A stretch of DNA of 64,000 bases from Psoroptes ovis (taxonomy: Eukaryota; Arthropoda; Arachnida; Sarcoptiformes; Psoroptidae): positions 2,294,001 through 2,358,000 of the forward strand of contig PQWQ01000006.1 in NCBI GenBank assembly GCA_002943765.1. The letters run 5' to 3'. Positions within the stretch are counted from its first letter, which is position 1. Every line of letters starts with the position of its first letter. Both the position numbers and the translations under genes were made by a program. The notes under the pieces are model-generated. The model worked only from the letters and a program-made list of their open reading frames with translations. It was not told the DNA's origin and ran no database searches. Shown in pieces: positions 1 through 14,150 of the stretch.

Positions 1-3000
1 TAAAATAACTCATTTAGACATGGAAGGCCAGAATTGACATGTCATTAATTCAAGAATATGAATTCGATTAAAAGCATTTTGTTGTTCCCTTTTGATAGTC
101 AAAATCCGTGAGGGTAAGCAAAAAAATGATTGCTGGATTGTCCAAGTTAGCGAATCGGATCCAATGATCATAGATTTCATATGCGTATTTATTAATAGAT
201 CATAGATGATCAATGATTTGCATTTGAAAATTAATCGATTGATTTTCAATTGGAAATCGAGATGATTGTAATTCTTGGAAATGTAAAGAACAGAAAATGA
301 TAATAAACGATTCATTTAATCAACAATGACATTCATGAATACAAATAATGTGAATCGAATTATACGATTCGTGAATGAATTTCAATAAAATCATATTTCT
401 GAATCAATATGGATCATATGGGGCAAAAAATGAAAAGAAAAAGAATGAATTTCGTAACGAAAAATCATGACATTTTGCTGAATTTTCCAATTTCAAATTC
501 ATTGAATTAATGTATTTCTAGGCGAAAAAAAATGAAGGGGAGTGAAGCCAACAATAAAGCCCAATTAATCATAAATAATGGAAAAAATTGAGCGAAATAA
601 AATGAATGAATGAAAGAATCGAATATTTTAATATTTGTTTGTTTCTATAGTGATATTGATAATAATAATTATTATTATCATAATTATTAGATTGTTATAA
701 AAACAAAGTTTCATAAATATCATTCATTTTATAGATACAATGTCGCCATTTCAATCTATAAAACAATCCTATAAAATGGGCGTCATGATCATTTGTGAAT
801 CGATGATTAATTTCGGTGAATTTTCTATGAATCATTGACTCAAAATATTTCTACCAATTTCAATGATTTATCCTCGGTAAAACTGAGCGAATCATGGGTT
901 AATTTCACCCCAAAATTCCACCAAAATATGATTTGCACCCCCTGCATCAATCCCATACCTCATTTTAAAAATATATAGGAGCCTAACTATATCTGATAAT
1001 TGATGTTTGCATTTTATGCACGGTTAATTTGGCAGCTATGATACTCGTACATCGTACAAAAACGCGTCAAATTTTTTTATTTGTGCAAGAAAAATGAATG
1101 AGAATTTCATTGAATCGATAGAATTTCATATCATTGAATCCTTCAAATGGAAAACTTTCATATAAAAAAAACGTTGAACCTAATGTAGGCTTAATGTATA
1201 AGAAGATTCTGATTCATGATTATTCTATGTATTTGTTTCAAAATCGTTCGTATTTTGTAACAAATTTTTTTAAATGATGATTACTAGTGATGATTGCGTT
1301 GATCATCACTGATGATGATGATTACTGATGAAAACTCTTTAATTTAAAAGCATTTTGAAACTTTTTTTTTGTTTTGGTTCAAATTGTTTCAACACCAGTT
1401 CTAGAAAAGCTAAAATGGAATAATGGAAATGATTTTTCAGATGTCGTAATTGAGTCTGTATCTCAGAACTCGTGTCATACGAACAGGCTTGCACACACAA
1501 TTACGAACGAACAAATCATTTGATCCAGGGGCTGAAGAATTTTGAAGAAATAAGATATTTATATTCTATTGGATGGTTCTCGTCTTGAATGAGATGAAGA
1601 GTTATTTGTCTTTTTTTAACAGTAAAGCAAGTTAAAAAAAATTATTACATCAAATTTGAACCGATTGTATTCGACTATATTGGAAAGGTTATTTAAAGGT
1701 TTTTTTATCGTTGCTGTTGCTGTTGTTGATGTTAATATAATGACATTTCGCTTTGATTTGTTTTGTTTAATTTGTTCACAATCGTTTCTTAGAATAAATA
1801 CAAAAGTAACAAATTGAAGAAGACAGAATAGATTTATTTCAGTTTGGATGATTATCTTTGGATCAATTGATTTTTTACATTTTTTGGTCAGTTCTAAAAG
1901 ATATTTTCATACTTCTTTGATCCGAATGATCATGTTTTAGGCCTGTTTTTCTCCTGTGGAAACGGAAATTTCCTTTCAATTCACTGAAGAAATCGGTTAT
2001 GTGTTACAATGCCGCATCATTCACTAGATTCTACTCATAATCGATTGATCGAATTTTCGTCTAAGTGCCACATTTGCAAGCAAAATCACATAATTTATAA
2101 TGGAAAACATCAAAAAATTCGAATATGATATATTTTTCAACTTTGATAAATATACAATTCCTTTAAGTTTCATGGTGATTTTGGATTTTTTTTTTGTTTT
2201 ATTTTGCTTGGTTAATTCAATGTTTAGTTGGTCGTTTGGCTGATTTGCTATTCTACGATAAAAATGTGAAATTCAACCAAAAAAGAACAAAAAAACTTCT
2301 TTGAATTTCAAATATTTCTCAATAACTTTGAACATCATTTACATCACACCATCAACATCATCATAATCATCATCATTTTCACATCAAAACATCGGTGAAT
2401 ATGAAATGAGAAATCGATTTTCTGGCTTATTTTCATTTATTCTTTGGAATTTTTTTTTATTTTCTCTAAAGCCAACTAACAATGCCTGTGCGATGTGTTA
2501 CACTGTTACATTGCAAGTTTTTATCAAGTTTTTTGGCTGAATTTTGAATTGAATTGAAGATTTTTGAGCAATTTCAAAGTCAACTTTTAGGCAAGAAAAA
2601 AATGTTATATGAACATCATCATCAAATTCCCTATAATTATATGCTAAACGAAAACATTGAAAAACTCCAAAAAGAAAAGTAAAAAAATCAAATCATTCTT
2701 CCATCATCATCATAATCATTGTATACTTTGTTTTCTATCATCATATATATTCTTCGATTCACAACATCATTTTCGATCATTTTGATGATGATCAAATGGA
2801 TGTTTTGATGTCGATTCGAAAATCATGATCTTGTCGTTTCTTGAGCAAATTCTGTTTCCACTGTACAAAAGTCAAAGTTTTTTTATTCCGATTGAAAAGA
2901 AACTACAACCATGGTAAATCATTTCGAAAATAACATGGCAAATCAGTGGATTGTCAATGATTATTCGGTGAAAAATATTCCGTATCATTTTCTTCGCATT

Positions 3001-5902
3001 CCATCAATTTTATCAGCTTTTTTTGAAGCTTTTTTTCAGATTTCTAGCTTGTTTATCATGATAAACAATGACAAAAACAGTGAAAGCAGAAGGAAAAATT
3101 GAAAAATTGATGATAAAAAAGCTTTATCTATGATAACAACGATGATAATAATAAAGATGATGATACAAACGATACAAACGAACAATGACAAAATCAAACA
3201 TTCAGAAATGAAAAAAATTGTCAAATAGAATCAAATAAATGACATAAAATGATTTGATTGGAAAATTGTGACAATTTTCGATTTCGATTTTCGCATTTTT
3301 GATCTATCAATTCTTATGGTTTTTCTTCCCCCATCGATCATCATTTTGGAACCATTTTTAGACCGATTTCTTTCAATTTTTTGCATCATCAAAATTCAAT
3401 TTTCGACATTTTCTTATTTTTTCCGAATTTCTTTCCAATTTTGTTTCTTTCCATCACCATTTTCATTTCAAACCAGAGAACCAAAACAAACAAAGATGAT
3501 TGTTTTGATGATAAATTCATTGTTTGTTTGTTTTTCATATAAAAGAGAATTTTTCATTTTTTTTTCGATTGAAAAATTGATTGCGAATGCGCATCAACGT
3601 CACGATTCTATATTTTTTCATTATAAAATGATCATAATTTCCATCATTTCTATCGCAATTGAATGGAAAATAAACAAACATTCGCTTTTGTGTGCGTTTA
3701 TATAGGAATTTTCGGAAATAAAATTGCCATTTGAAAGCCAACAATAACAACCCGATAACGAGAAACCCCGAAAAGCAAAATGTAAATCGAAAAATAAACG
3801 GAAACGATGTTCCAAAAGACGAAGATTGTGAAAGAAAATTGGAACATTTTACATGTTTCTCCATTATTATTTCCATTCAAATGTTATTTTGCCTGATTCA
3901 TTTTTTATGTTTGAGAAATGAAATGAAAAAATGAAATTCTGGCAAAACATTGATTGTACAACGTTGCTACATGCATGAATATACATGCAGGAATTATGAA
4001 TAAATGTTTTCATAACATTTTCATTTTTTACATTTTCTCCTTTTTTTCATTTACATTTTTTGCCATTTTAACATTACGCTACAAGAAAACAAGAAAATGA
4101 TCGCAAATGTATGTTTACACACAATGACAAAGTTTAATTTTGGCTACGAAATTCATTCATTTCATGTTCAAATATTTCAAATTTGAACAAAAAATAAATT
4201 CTTTTGTAAATTTTTTTCGGTTTGGATGTTATCGTTGTTTGTTTAGTTTGAATGTTATCATTGTTTTCAAACATTTTTGTATCATTCTTTCTGTAGGGGA
4301 ATAAGGAGGAAATTCAAACATTTTTCATATATTTTTCCATTTATCTTCGTACATGGATAAATATGAAACAAATGAATGAATAAATGAAAAAATGTTCGTG
4401 TATATGCTCGTCGCTGTTGTGTACATGCGAAAATGAATGAGAAAAATGCACGAAAGAATTCATTTTCTTTTGGTAAAGAATGCTGTAAAAATGGTAGAGA
4501 AACGTTGTATCTTTTGTTGATTAGATATGTGATTTGTGTGCAGTCAGATATATGAATAGTGGAATGAATGAATGAACACAGATGAAACTACTAAGAATAT
4601 TCTTGGTGAATCTGTGAAAAATGTATTTTTTTCTTGAGAGAATTTTTATTTTAAGAAAAAAAAAATTCAAACATTTTTCATCCAAAAAATTTTTAGACGA
4701 AATTGTAACATCTTGGATTCGTTTTTCCCGTTCTCACATAATTTCTGATTAAAATAATTCACAATTTCTTCAAATAAAGAATTTGTCTATTCTCGAACAG
4801 AATCATGCATGAATTCTATGCATTGAATATTGATATATTCTCTACTTTTACTTAAAAGTCGTCAATCAAATTTTTCGAATTTAGTTGAATCTCGCTGGTT
4901 TCAATCCGTGCTCAAAATAACGGAGCAAAGTAAAGAAGCAAACCAAGAATCTACCAAGAAAATCTGAGAAAAAATCAATTCGTATATTTTGCAAGCATTG
5001 AACTAAGATTCAAACTGAGAATCAAACTAAAATGAATGAAACGAAAGGGGAAAGAAGATAAATTCAAGAATTCATGAATGCATTTTTCATTTTACATTCT
5101 TACAGAAATGCCAGCCATTCATTTTATTTCCAATTTATTTTTCTTCATTCTCAGATTTTCAAGAAGAAAAAGAAAAGAAGACGGAAATATCGGAATAATT
5201 CTTAGCTTTGCTTCAAGAATATTCTTAACGAATGAAAAATATTTTTTTCAGGCAAAATTTGCAAACTTTTTCCTCTTCTTCACTCAACTTGATTCAATCG
5301 TTTGGTTCCATTCGTTCATTCTTATTTTTTATTCCTATTTTTTCTCGCTGCCTTAATTCTTGATCTTGATAGATGAGATTTCATTGTTTTTCATTTTTTA
5401 TTCTTAGCTTTTCGCAAGAAACTAGAAAAAACATTGCCATTCATTTTATTTAATAAAATCAAATAAAATTCGAATACAAAAATGAGAATATCAGACATAA
5501 CAGAACAAACATAATGTGTAATATATTATCATTTCTCAACGTAAGCTAAAATTCTGAAAAAATCCCAAAAAACCCAAAAATAAAATCCGTTGCTGACAAT
5601 AATTTTCAACTTTAAATCTAATTATATGTGTACCAAGAAGACTTTTGAAAGAATTCATTTATTCTCATTCTCTCTCTTTGGATGTTTGTTTTTACTCTTT
5701 ATTTATTCAAACAAACAAACAAACGAAACAAAAAAATTCTGGAAACTTTTTTCTCGTAACAATTCTCGCTCATCCTTTTGATTCATTCATTTTATTTATT
5801 CATTCCTTTATCCATTCATCAGTTCCATCCTCATGCATTCACATTCATCTTGTTGTTTTTTCTCGAAAAAATTCCTTGGGAAACAAAGGAGTGTTCCATG
5901 GT
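1..5902. other. Gene-free AT-rich 5' flank, first block
   Basis: No supported gene. It holds GAT/CAT-type simple repeats (about 1270-1330, 2340-2400, 3110-3160), a 22-bp simple-sequence palindrome at 658-679 and a 20-bp palindrome at 3049-3068. Overlapping ORFs at 3.2-3.9 kb are Phe/Ile-rich on both strands, as expected by chance in such DNA. Confidence 0.6.
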
Positions 5903-5926
5903 GGGGAAACAGGGTGGGTGGAAGGG
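5903..5926 (+). other. Canonical G-quadruplex motif
   Basis: Four G tracts (GGGG 5903-5906, GGG 5912-5914, GGG 5916-5918, GGG 5924-5926) are separated by loops of 5, 1 and 5 nt, satisfying the usual G3+N1-7 rule. Such a motif is unexpected in DNA this AT-rich. Confidence 0.75.
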
Positions 5927-7480
5927 AAAAACGAGAAAGCAGCATTAGACATCATGAAAAAATGTTGACAAGAATTTTTGCTTTTTCTTTAATTTAAATG
6001 AAAACTTTTTGAATTTTTCGTTTTTCATTTTCATCTATTTCCATCTATTCTCGTCTATTTTCTTTATTTATTTATTTAAATTACAAATGATAAAATGAAA
6101 TGTACGAATTCAAATGGCAAAAATAAATAAAAAGTATCAAAAAACAACAGTAAAATATAATGAAATTTCATTTCAAAGTGAAAATGAGACAAAATTCTGG
6201 AAAATTTTTCCAAAGAAAATGAATGAATTATTGAATGAGATATGACGTGAGTAACAAAGCAAATTCAACAAAGCTAAAAGTGCAGAATCAATTTAAAATC
6301 AATTTCCAAAAATGATAAATTTTTGCGAGGCAAAAAAAAATAAATCAAAGAAAATAGAATGAAAAAGTTTTCCCTGATTGTTCTTTGATTCATTGTCATT
6401 GTCATTGTTTGTTTTCGTTGATCAAATTCATATTTTTTAGATGAGAAATGATGCTAAAAATAATCGAAAATCGAGACGAAATTTTCATTTGATTCGTTTT
6501 TGTTTGATTTGTTTCAATTCTCTTTTTCTTTCTGGTCAATTGAATCACAATCAGAATCGCTGATTTTCTGAAAAAAAATTCCTCTTCGGTTCAATCACAT
6601 AAATATTATATCAATAATTGAATGATGATCTTAAGGAATTATTCTGAAGCATCCGTCGGATTTTCTGGGATTCAATTGACCAAGCTACTCATTTCACTCC
6701 TCATATTCGAGTAAATTTTCCTCAATGCGCAATGCACACACACATTTCACAAATAAATCGTTTTCACATCATCATCATCGCCATCAACATCATCATCATT
6801 GGTTTTATTTCATATTACACTTCAAATTCAAAGTAAATTTATTTGCTTTGAGAAATGAGAGAGGAGAAATCATTGTTTATTTTGTTGATGATGATAATAC
6901 CGAGAATGAAAATGCCAATTCATTTTGCACAAACTTTTCCTTTATTTTTCTTTGATTATTTTTCCATTGATACTAGCAGTGACTTCATTTCACTCCATGA
7001 ATTTTCAAGTTCAATTCAATTGGCAATCGAAAGAAAAATATTTTACTCGAAAAAAAATGAAAAAATCTCATCATCATCATCGTTTAATCTTTTGTTGATT
7101 GTTTATTGATAGCAATTTTTTATGCGTACACTATTACGTTCAAAGAACAACAACCAGCGAGAAGCGCTCGAATAATTTTCTTTTTTTTTCAGTAAAATAG
7201 ATATGAAATCATCGAATGGTGGTGAACAAACGAATGGTAAGAAAAAATCATTATTATCACGTGGATAATGGTCGATAATGATGCCATGGTATAGAATGAT
7301 GGTAACCGATGGCGATTCGTTCGTTCAATTTCTCGGCTTATGAAATTGTAAAGTGATGGATTTGTTTGTAAATCATTTTCATTTCTTCTTATTCATTCCT
7401 TCTTATTACCATAAATACCTACAGATTCAATAACAATGACACCATTAATTTATCATTAATATGTGAATGTTTTTTCGATC

Positions 7481-7499
7481 AAAAAAAAAAAAAAAAAAA
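7481..7499. repeat. A19 homopolymer
   Basis: Nineteen A. No recognisable retroposon body upstream. Confidence 0.85.
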
Positions 7500-10400
7500 G
7501 ATTCTCATTTCAGATTCGAAAATTCAATTCATTATCATTATCATTCGGTGTGTTTATGAATGCGATTGCTTCTATAAACAGAGAAAAATTCATCGTTTTG
7601 CATTGAACATCCGTGAATCGATGAATGCAATGAATATGCACTCGTTCACCTGTAATTATTTGCTTCCCTACGAATTTTTTTATGAAATTTTGAATTGAAT
7701 CTTTGAAAGCCACGTGGAAACACCTAAAATTCATATTTGTTCAATGCATTTTTCATTTGTTCGTTCAGCATGTTTTTGTTCTCCTTTGATAACATATTTC
7801 GTTTGGAAAATTATGCATTATGTAGCTAATGGACTAAGGCAAAGGCCAAGGCAAAGAACGCCTACGGTTTTCTAAAAAAATATGAATTTTCTGATCGACT
7901 CTCTCTGAAAGAGTTCCATTGTATTTTTGCATTTGAGGTAAACATTTTTCTTTGGAGTCGAGTTTTTGAATTTTGAATTCTAAATTTTGAAATTTTAAAA
8001 TTTAAAACTCAAAATGAATCATTCACTGAGTTTACAAGCAAAATTATAAAGAATTATCAATTTAAATCCAGCTGCAATTTTCCGAAAACTCTTTCAATCC
8101 TTGATTCATTTTGAATAATTGAAATTTTGAAATAAAAAAATGCGCCATGTTTCAAAATCAAATCTCTCTTTTGTGCTGTAAACGAGAGAGTTCAACCAAT
8201 CAATCACTGATTCATCGAAGTTAATTTTTATTCTTTTTAACTACAACAACAACAACGGTTTAAAAATCAAATATTCAAAAATGAAAATACCAAAATCAAT
8301 GCCAACATATAGAACACAGCAATGAGCTGTTTGTGAAAAGAGAGCCGAATTGAAAAAATCCAATTGATTTCCACACAGACACACAGAACAGCAACAGTGG
8401 AATTGAGTTTCATCAATTAAATCATTGAATCAAATACACACTAGCATACAATGAATAACTTCGAATAAAGTTTTTTTTCCATTTTTTCATTCTCAAATGA
8501 GTCCAAGGTAAAGGTCAAGTAAATTGGATTTCAATTTTAATTAAAAGAAACAATAAACAAACAAAACAATGAAACTCCATTTATTTATTTTTGTAATTAT
8601 ATTTATTTTTTATTCTTCATTCTTCACTCATTCATCCTCTGTTCAAATTTCTGATTGAATTCAATTTTAATATTGAATTATGAAGTTCTCGATTCCTAAT
8701 GAATTAGAATTGAAATGTAATGAATCGACTGAATTCTGAAGTTCAAGGTAAATAAACAAACAAAACAAAAGATAATTGATTGCAAAATAATTGAGATTTT
8801 CTCTTGTTTTTTGTTTGTTTGTTTGTTTGTTTCGGTTTGATTGTGATAAAATCAACAATAGAAGCATCATCATCATTATCAGCAGCACAAGCATTATCGA
8901 AAAACCTGAAATCACACTAAAAATACCTAGGTAAACATGAATAAATGAATGAATAAACACACAACAACGACGAATATCTTAGAATAAATACAAAGATACA
9001 AAGAGAGAAACAAGCCAAAAAATTCTTCAGAATCTTTTGATTTCATCAAATTATATGATTGGAAATTGGAATTTTCAGTTTTTGAGTGCAAAAGATGCGA
9101 ACTTAGTTAATTTTTAAAAGAGGTTTGATGAAGAAAATTAAAAAAATTTCAATTCAAATATTATCCAAATGCGATGGCGGATATAATTCACGACTTGTGA
9201 TTTTTGATTATTTTACGCGTTAATTGTTTAATTTTTTCATTTTTCTGGCAAGATTTTCAATTCATGTCAAAATGTCATTCTGACATAAATTTGAGCTGGA
9301 AATTCAACAAAAATGTTTGATGAATGAATTGTTTCTGTGAATATTTTGTTGTTTTTCGTTTCGCTTTGTCTTGTTCTTAATTCAACGATTCAGTGATTCA
9401 GCAGTGTATGTTGTTTAATTCAGCAAATTTTCTTCAGTTTTCTGTGATTTTTGCTGAATTTTCCCCTCAAAGATTTTTTTGTTTTTTATCCGAAATTTTT
9501 CCTACATTTCAAGACAAGTTTCTTTGAAATTTTCTCCATTATTCTCATTATTATGATAATGCCTGTACTTGGCAGCTAACTCAAAAGCAAAGCAAGCAAA
9601 CACAATGATAACACCATGCATCGATTTAGATTCGCATTTTTTCTTGTTGTCGTATTTTCCAACCAAGTTTTCAGCAAACAACAGCAGAAAATTTTCATTG
9701 ATTGAACAAATGAATTATTTTTGAATCTTTCTTTCATTTTGCTGTGTGTTATTCTCTGCCATTTGTTCCATTTATTATGTCAAAAAAAAAGCAACAAAAA
9801 AAATTGTTGTTGTTTGGTTTGACGAAGACAAATGATATTCGACAATGTTTGTTGTCGTTGATTCTCATTTCTTGTTTGTTTGCTTGCTTGTGCTTTTGCT
9901 TTTTTTGGCTTGAATGTGCAAAAACGAAAAAAGTTGTATATGATTATTATTACCATTTATTTCAATTCAATTCATTCTCAAAAGAAGAAATTTTGTTTGC
10001 GTGTGTGTATGTTGAATGTGTGCGCTTTGTATGTGCAAGCATTTGTGCTTGTATTCAATTCATATCATATTCTCATACGTATAATCAAACACACACATGG
10101 ACACATCTACCCTCAAAACCAGTGTATCAAACGAATGTATCAAACTCTGGCATTCGTTCATATCTCTTTTCGGTATGTGTATTTTCAATAGAAAACATGA
10201 AATTATAAGCATGGAAATGGAAGTGGCAGTTGTATACTTCTATACAACTGAAACGAAGCGATACATTTGAAAATGTTGCATTATTCGAAAAATGCTGCAA
10301 AAACTTTTGGCCAAGCCAAGTGGGCTCGAACATGAACTTTTCGTTCTTTCACTTCTTTCATTTTTTGTTCAAACATTTGAATCTCGTATGGCAAAAATGT

Positions 10401-11021
10401 AGCAAAAAATGAATGAATGAATAAATAAAATGTTTGAATATTTATTTTTTTTAATTCAAAAAAAAAGATGAATGAATCAAATTGATGCATTTATATTAGT
10501 TGTATGCACTGATGTTGTTTCACGTTGTCGATGCTGTTGTTGCTGTTGTAATAGATGAAGGTTTATTTTTGTGCATCTTTTTCAGCGCTGTTTTCGCTTG
10601 TTTTCTGGCTTGAATATAATTATTTATTTCAAGCAAAATTCATAGAAAAAATACAGGAAAAATGGGAAAAACAATCACCAATCCATGATGATTATGATGT
10701 GCCAAAATGGACATAATAATAAATGGCAAATAAATGAGTAAATATGCAAATGTACAACAAGCACCAACCACATACACTACATACACATGTGAATACATGG
10801 TGTTGGTATTTATGTGAATAAATTTAAAAAGAAATTAATTTTTTTTCTTTGATAGAAAATTTTGAAATGTTTTCATTCATTTCGTCATTCATTTATTCTA
10901 TGAAAATGTCTCCTTTTATTAATTTGCATATTTTTTAATTCAAAAAATAAATTGTCAGTTTTGATGAATATTTTCAGGTGTAATTTAAGCAAATAACACA
11001 CAGAAAAAAACAAAATAAAAC

Positions 11022-11037
11022 AAAAAAAAAAAAAAAA
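11022..11037. repeat. A16 homopolymer
   Basis: Sixteen A, preceded by CAAAA-type repeats. Confidence 0.85.
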
Positions 11038-12142
11038 CATTTGACAGTCAGACATGAAAATGATTTTTTAATTTTTGATTCAATTTCTGAATTTTTAAAA
11101 ATATCAAATTACAAATGTGTAAGTAATAATAATGATAATTATTATTATTACAAACACACAAACACATGTATATTTGAATATTCAGACATCAATTAGCATG
11201 CAATATTCGGTGTAAATTTTTTGTTTGTTGAAGAAAAAATGTCTGTTGAATGATTTTCAATGACAAAATTTGCTTTTTTCTGTAAAACAAATTGTAAACA
11301 GAACCTTGAGTGATTGATTGTATGGATCAAGTAATTTATTCAATCAGGAATTTGACTAATCAATCAAATCTTTGATTAGACCTGAAATACCGAATAACTT
11401 CAGGGGATTTCTGGAAAATGATGATAAATTCGGTGACAAATTGCAATTAAAATTATTGTTCAATTATTCGGGATCTGGAAATTCGTAATTTTCCGTATCT
11501 ATCCAGGTTTGAATTGTAATTGTTCTGCTGCTGATAGTTAGATGAACGATGGACAATGGAGAAAATATATCCATAAAAAATGCTTGTCGTATTATCATCA
11601 TCATCATTATGCTAAGATGATGATCATTATCATCTTGGAAAAAAACATCATCAACAACCGTGTGCATGTGTTCGTGTGTACCACCGGACTTGATAATCTT
11701 GATTAACATTTCAATCATTCATTTTTTTTCTTTTTCCAAAGTTTTTCGCTGGTTTTTTCCGTTCAAAATTAGATGTCGATGTTGATGATGCACCGATTCA
11801 TGTTATTTACATTTGACCATTGCGAAAATAAGAAGTCATGTGCCAGTCATTTACTTGTACACATCCAATGCAATCATTGAAAATCTTTCAATGAAAAACA
11901 TGCCAACGGTTAAATGAGAACTGAAAAACAAAATCCGAAAAAACCAGATATTCACATAATGGTGCATCATGTCAGTATCAGTGTATTCAAGTATGATTGC
12001 TTGTATCCTTTCAAGTCACGAAGTTAATTTTGTTGTTTTGTTTTTTTTGGCATTTAATCAAAAACAAAAAGTTTCCAGCCTATGAAATTATACAATTCAT
12101 CAACTTTGTTTGAGTAAAAACAATTCAATGGGGTAATGAGTC

Positions 12143-12162
12143 AAAAAAAAAAAAAAAAAAAA
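12143..12162. repeat. A20 homopolymer
   Basis: Twenty A, 80 bp before the G-rich purine tract at 12241. Confidence 0.85.
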
Positions 12163-12240
12163 TACAAGAAATATCAGAGATAATGATAACAACAAGTACA
12201 AGTAATCAGTCATTTGTGAATGCTTGTCAAATTTTTTACC

Positions 12241-12278
12241 GAGGGAGGGGAAGGGGAGGAATAAGGAGAAAGTATAAG
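12241..12278 (+). other. G-rich polypurine tract
   Basis: An almost unbroken purine run with G tracts of 3, 4, 4 and 2 at 12243-12259. It could form a weak quadruplex or triplex. It lacks a fourth G3 tract, so it is less convincing than the motif at 5903. Confidence 0.6.
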
Positions 12279-12605
12279 AAGAAAATACAACTCTGTTCAT
12301 TGAAGGGGAGATTAAAACTGACCAAATGTCTTTTTTTTCGGTTATTTTTGGCTGGTCAAATGTGTTTACTACCTGTAAAATTTCAAAGCTTTGAATTTTC
12401 AATCAATTTTGTGTTTGCTCGTTTAAACCTTTAAAATTTTAATTCAATTTCATTCCTATCTGATTCATGTGTATATTTGAAACAAATTACAAATTATTGT
12501 TTTTGTAAATTTTAAATTATTACATTAAATTATCATCGTTACAACTTTGAGCTATGTAATTGTTATTGTAGCTTTAGAAATTATCACAAATTACAATGTC
12601 GAACA

Positions 12606-12628
12606 TTTTTTTTTTTTTTTTTTTTTTT
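12606..12628. repeat. T23 homopolymer
   Basis: The longest homopolymer seen in the window (23 T). No element body recognised next to it. Confidence 0.85.
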
Positions 12629-13533
12629 TGAGAGAAAACAAACAAACAATTAATTCTTTTAATAATAAATTGAAATGAAATAATGATAATCATCATTATC
12701 ATTATCATTGAAATTTGATGGCTATTTGATGGTTAATTGCTTGTGTGTATGTTTGTTCGCTGAAGATTGTTTATTCAATCATTTTACTGATTTTTTATTT
12801 TGTTTGTTTGTTTTCTTCGGTATTTTGTGGGAATAAATGATAGAAAAATATTCAGTAGTCTTTTCCTCAATAATTTTGATGACTGACTGAAAAACTTTGA
12901 ATTGTTTCGCAATTGAATTTTCCAAAACAAACAAATAAATTTCAATCAAAGAATTTTTTCAAATTCAAAAATTCAAATCTACCCTAAACAAAGCAGATTT
13001 TCTTGCTGTTTTGCTCTCCGACTCAGACTCATCAATCTTTCCGATGCAAATGAATTAATGAATGAATTGTAAATAATTATTTGACTTTGAAATCGTTGTT
13101 GTTACATTGAATAGTTTTTGCTACATTTGAACACATAAACAAACCGAACAAACAGCAATCATTCCGCATTTCTCATCTTTTGTTTGTTTGTTTCTTTGAA
13201 TTTTCAAGCGGAAATTTGTCTCTTTATCTTTGGAATTTTCGCTATTTTTCCCAGCATTTTTCCATTTCAAAAATGCCGTTACATTGCATGAGATAATCAA
13301 GAATGAAAAAGAAATGGCTCCAGACATGTCTACATACAAAAATGTAAAAAACAAATACATACAATGCAAACAAACAAACGAAAATTAAAAGCTTGAAAAC
13401 CAATTCTTGTTGTTGTTTCATTCATGTTATTTTCTTTGTTAAATTTATGAGTTTAAAATGTTACAAATACATCAAAGCAGCAAAGACCAAAGCCGAGCAG
13501 CTAGATCCTTTCATTCTTTGAATTCTATGTTTC

Positions 13534-13628
13534 TTCCAAGATTCTTCAATTCTTCCAGAATTCTTTGATTCCTTAAGAATTCTTTGATTATCCCGTAATT
13601 CTTCGATTCTCCCGGAATTATATCATTC
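13534..13628. repeat. 19-bp minisatellite, five tandem copies
   Basis: Units start at 13534, 13553, 13572, 13591 and 13610, each exactly 19 bp, with a partial sixth at 13629. The consensus is about TYCCRGAATTCTTYGATTC. Copies differ by a few substitutions and no indels, so the period is strict while the sequence has aged. Each unit has a TTC-NN-GAA core resembling a heat-shock element. Similar TTCGATTCC strings occur at about 15400 and 15690. Confidence 0.85.
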
Positions 13629-13803
13629 CTTTGATTCGTTTATTCTTTGTGACGTTTCTTTGTTTTTCAAAGTAACCTTTGAGTTCCTTCATTGTATTTT
13701 CATCCTTTCGAAAACATTGAAATATAAAATGAAATATTAACATTGTACACAAATAGCAATTTATCTTTGTTAAAATTATTTTTTTCAATTATTTTTGTTA
13801 TCA

Positions 13804-14103
13804 TTATTGATTGTTTTTGTTGTTGTTGCTGCTGTTGCTGTCGTTGTTGTCATTGATTTTCACAATTATTTTATGCCATGTTGAAATTGTTTCTTGCTTG
13901 CAAGAAATTTCGACAATCAATAATGGATTTTTTTGCTTGTTTTGTTTTTTGTAAATCTTTGCTTTTTTTCTTGAAAGGGTGGAGGGGACATCAATTACCC
14001 TTTGAAAATGAATTGTTAATGTAGCATCTTCAAACGGGACCAAACTAATACGCCCACTATCATCGAATGAATAATGAATTTCTTGTTTCATATGATTTCT
14101 CAT
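13804..14103 (-). other. Uncharacterised 99-codon ORF, coding status uncertain
   Basis: On the minus strand from ATG at 14103 the first 35 codons have a balanced, protein-like composition (for example HYSFDDSGRISLVPFEDATL) and run up to an AGG|GTAATT donor-like site. The remainder is Lys/Asn low complexity ending in NNNKNNQ. The open frame extends upstream to about 14148 before two stops. No family is recognised and no partner exon was found; it may be chance. Confidence 0.15.
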
Positions 14104-14150
14104 TTGATTTCCATGATTTTTATAAATGATTTTCTCCTCGATTGATTCTT

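Larger units (their letters stand above)
5927..13533. other. Gene-free AT-rich 5' flank, second block
   Basis: No supported gene. Notable contents besides the listed tracts are a 10-bp perfect stem with 4-nt loop at 10227-10250, CACGTG motifs at 7258 and 7711, and a GCGCCATGT string at 8142-8150. ORFs at 9.7-10.2 kb are Cys/Phe/Val-rich readings of TG-rich sequence. Confidence 0.55.

Noticed and set aside
8501..8519. FTZ-F1/nuclear receptor site (CAAGGTA-AAGGTCA)
   Set aside because: Half-sites deviate from TCAAGGTCA and the spacing is not canonical; similar strings are expected by chance.
12143..12628. Poly-A and poly-T tracts as SINE or processed-pseudogene tails
   Set aside because: No element body, Pol III boxes or flanking target duplications could be identified.
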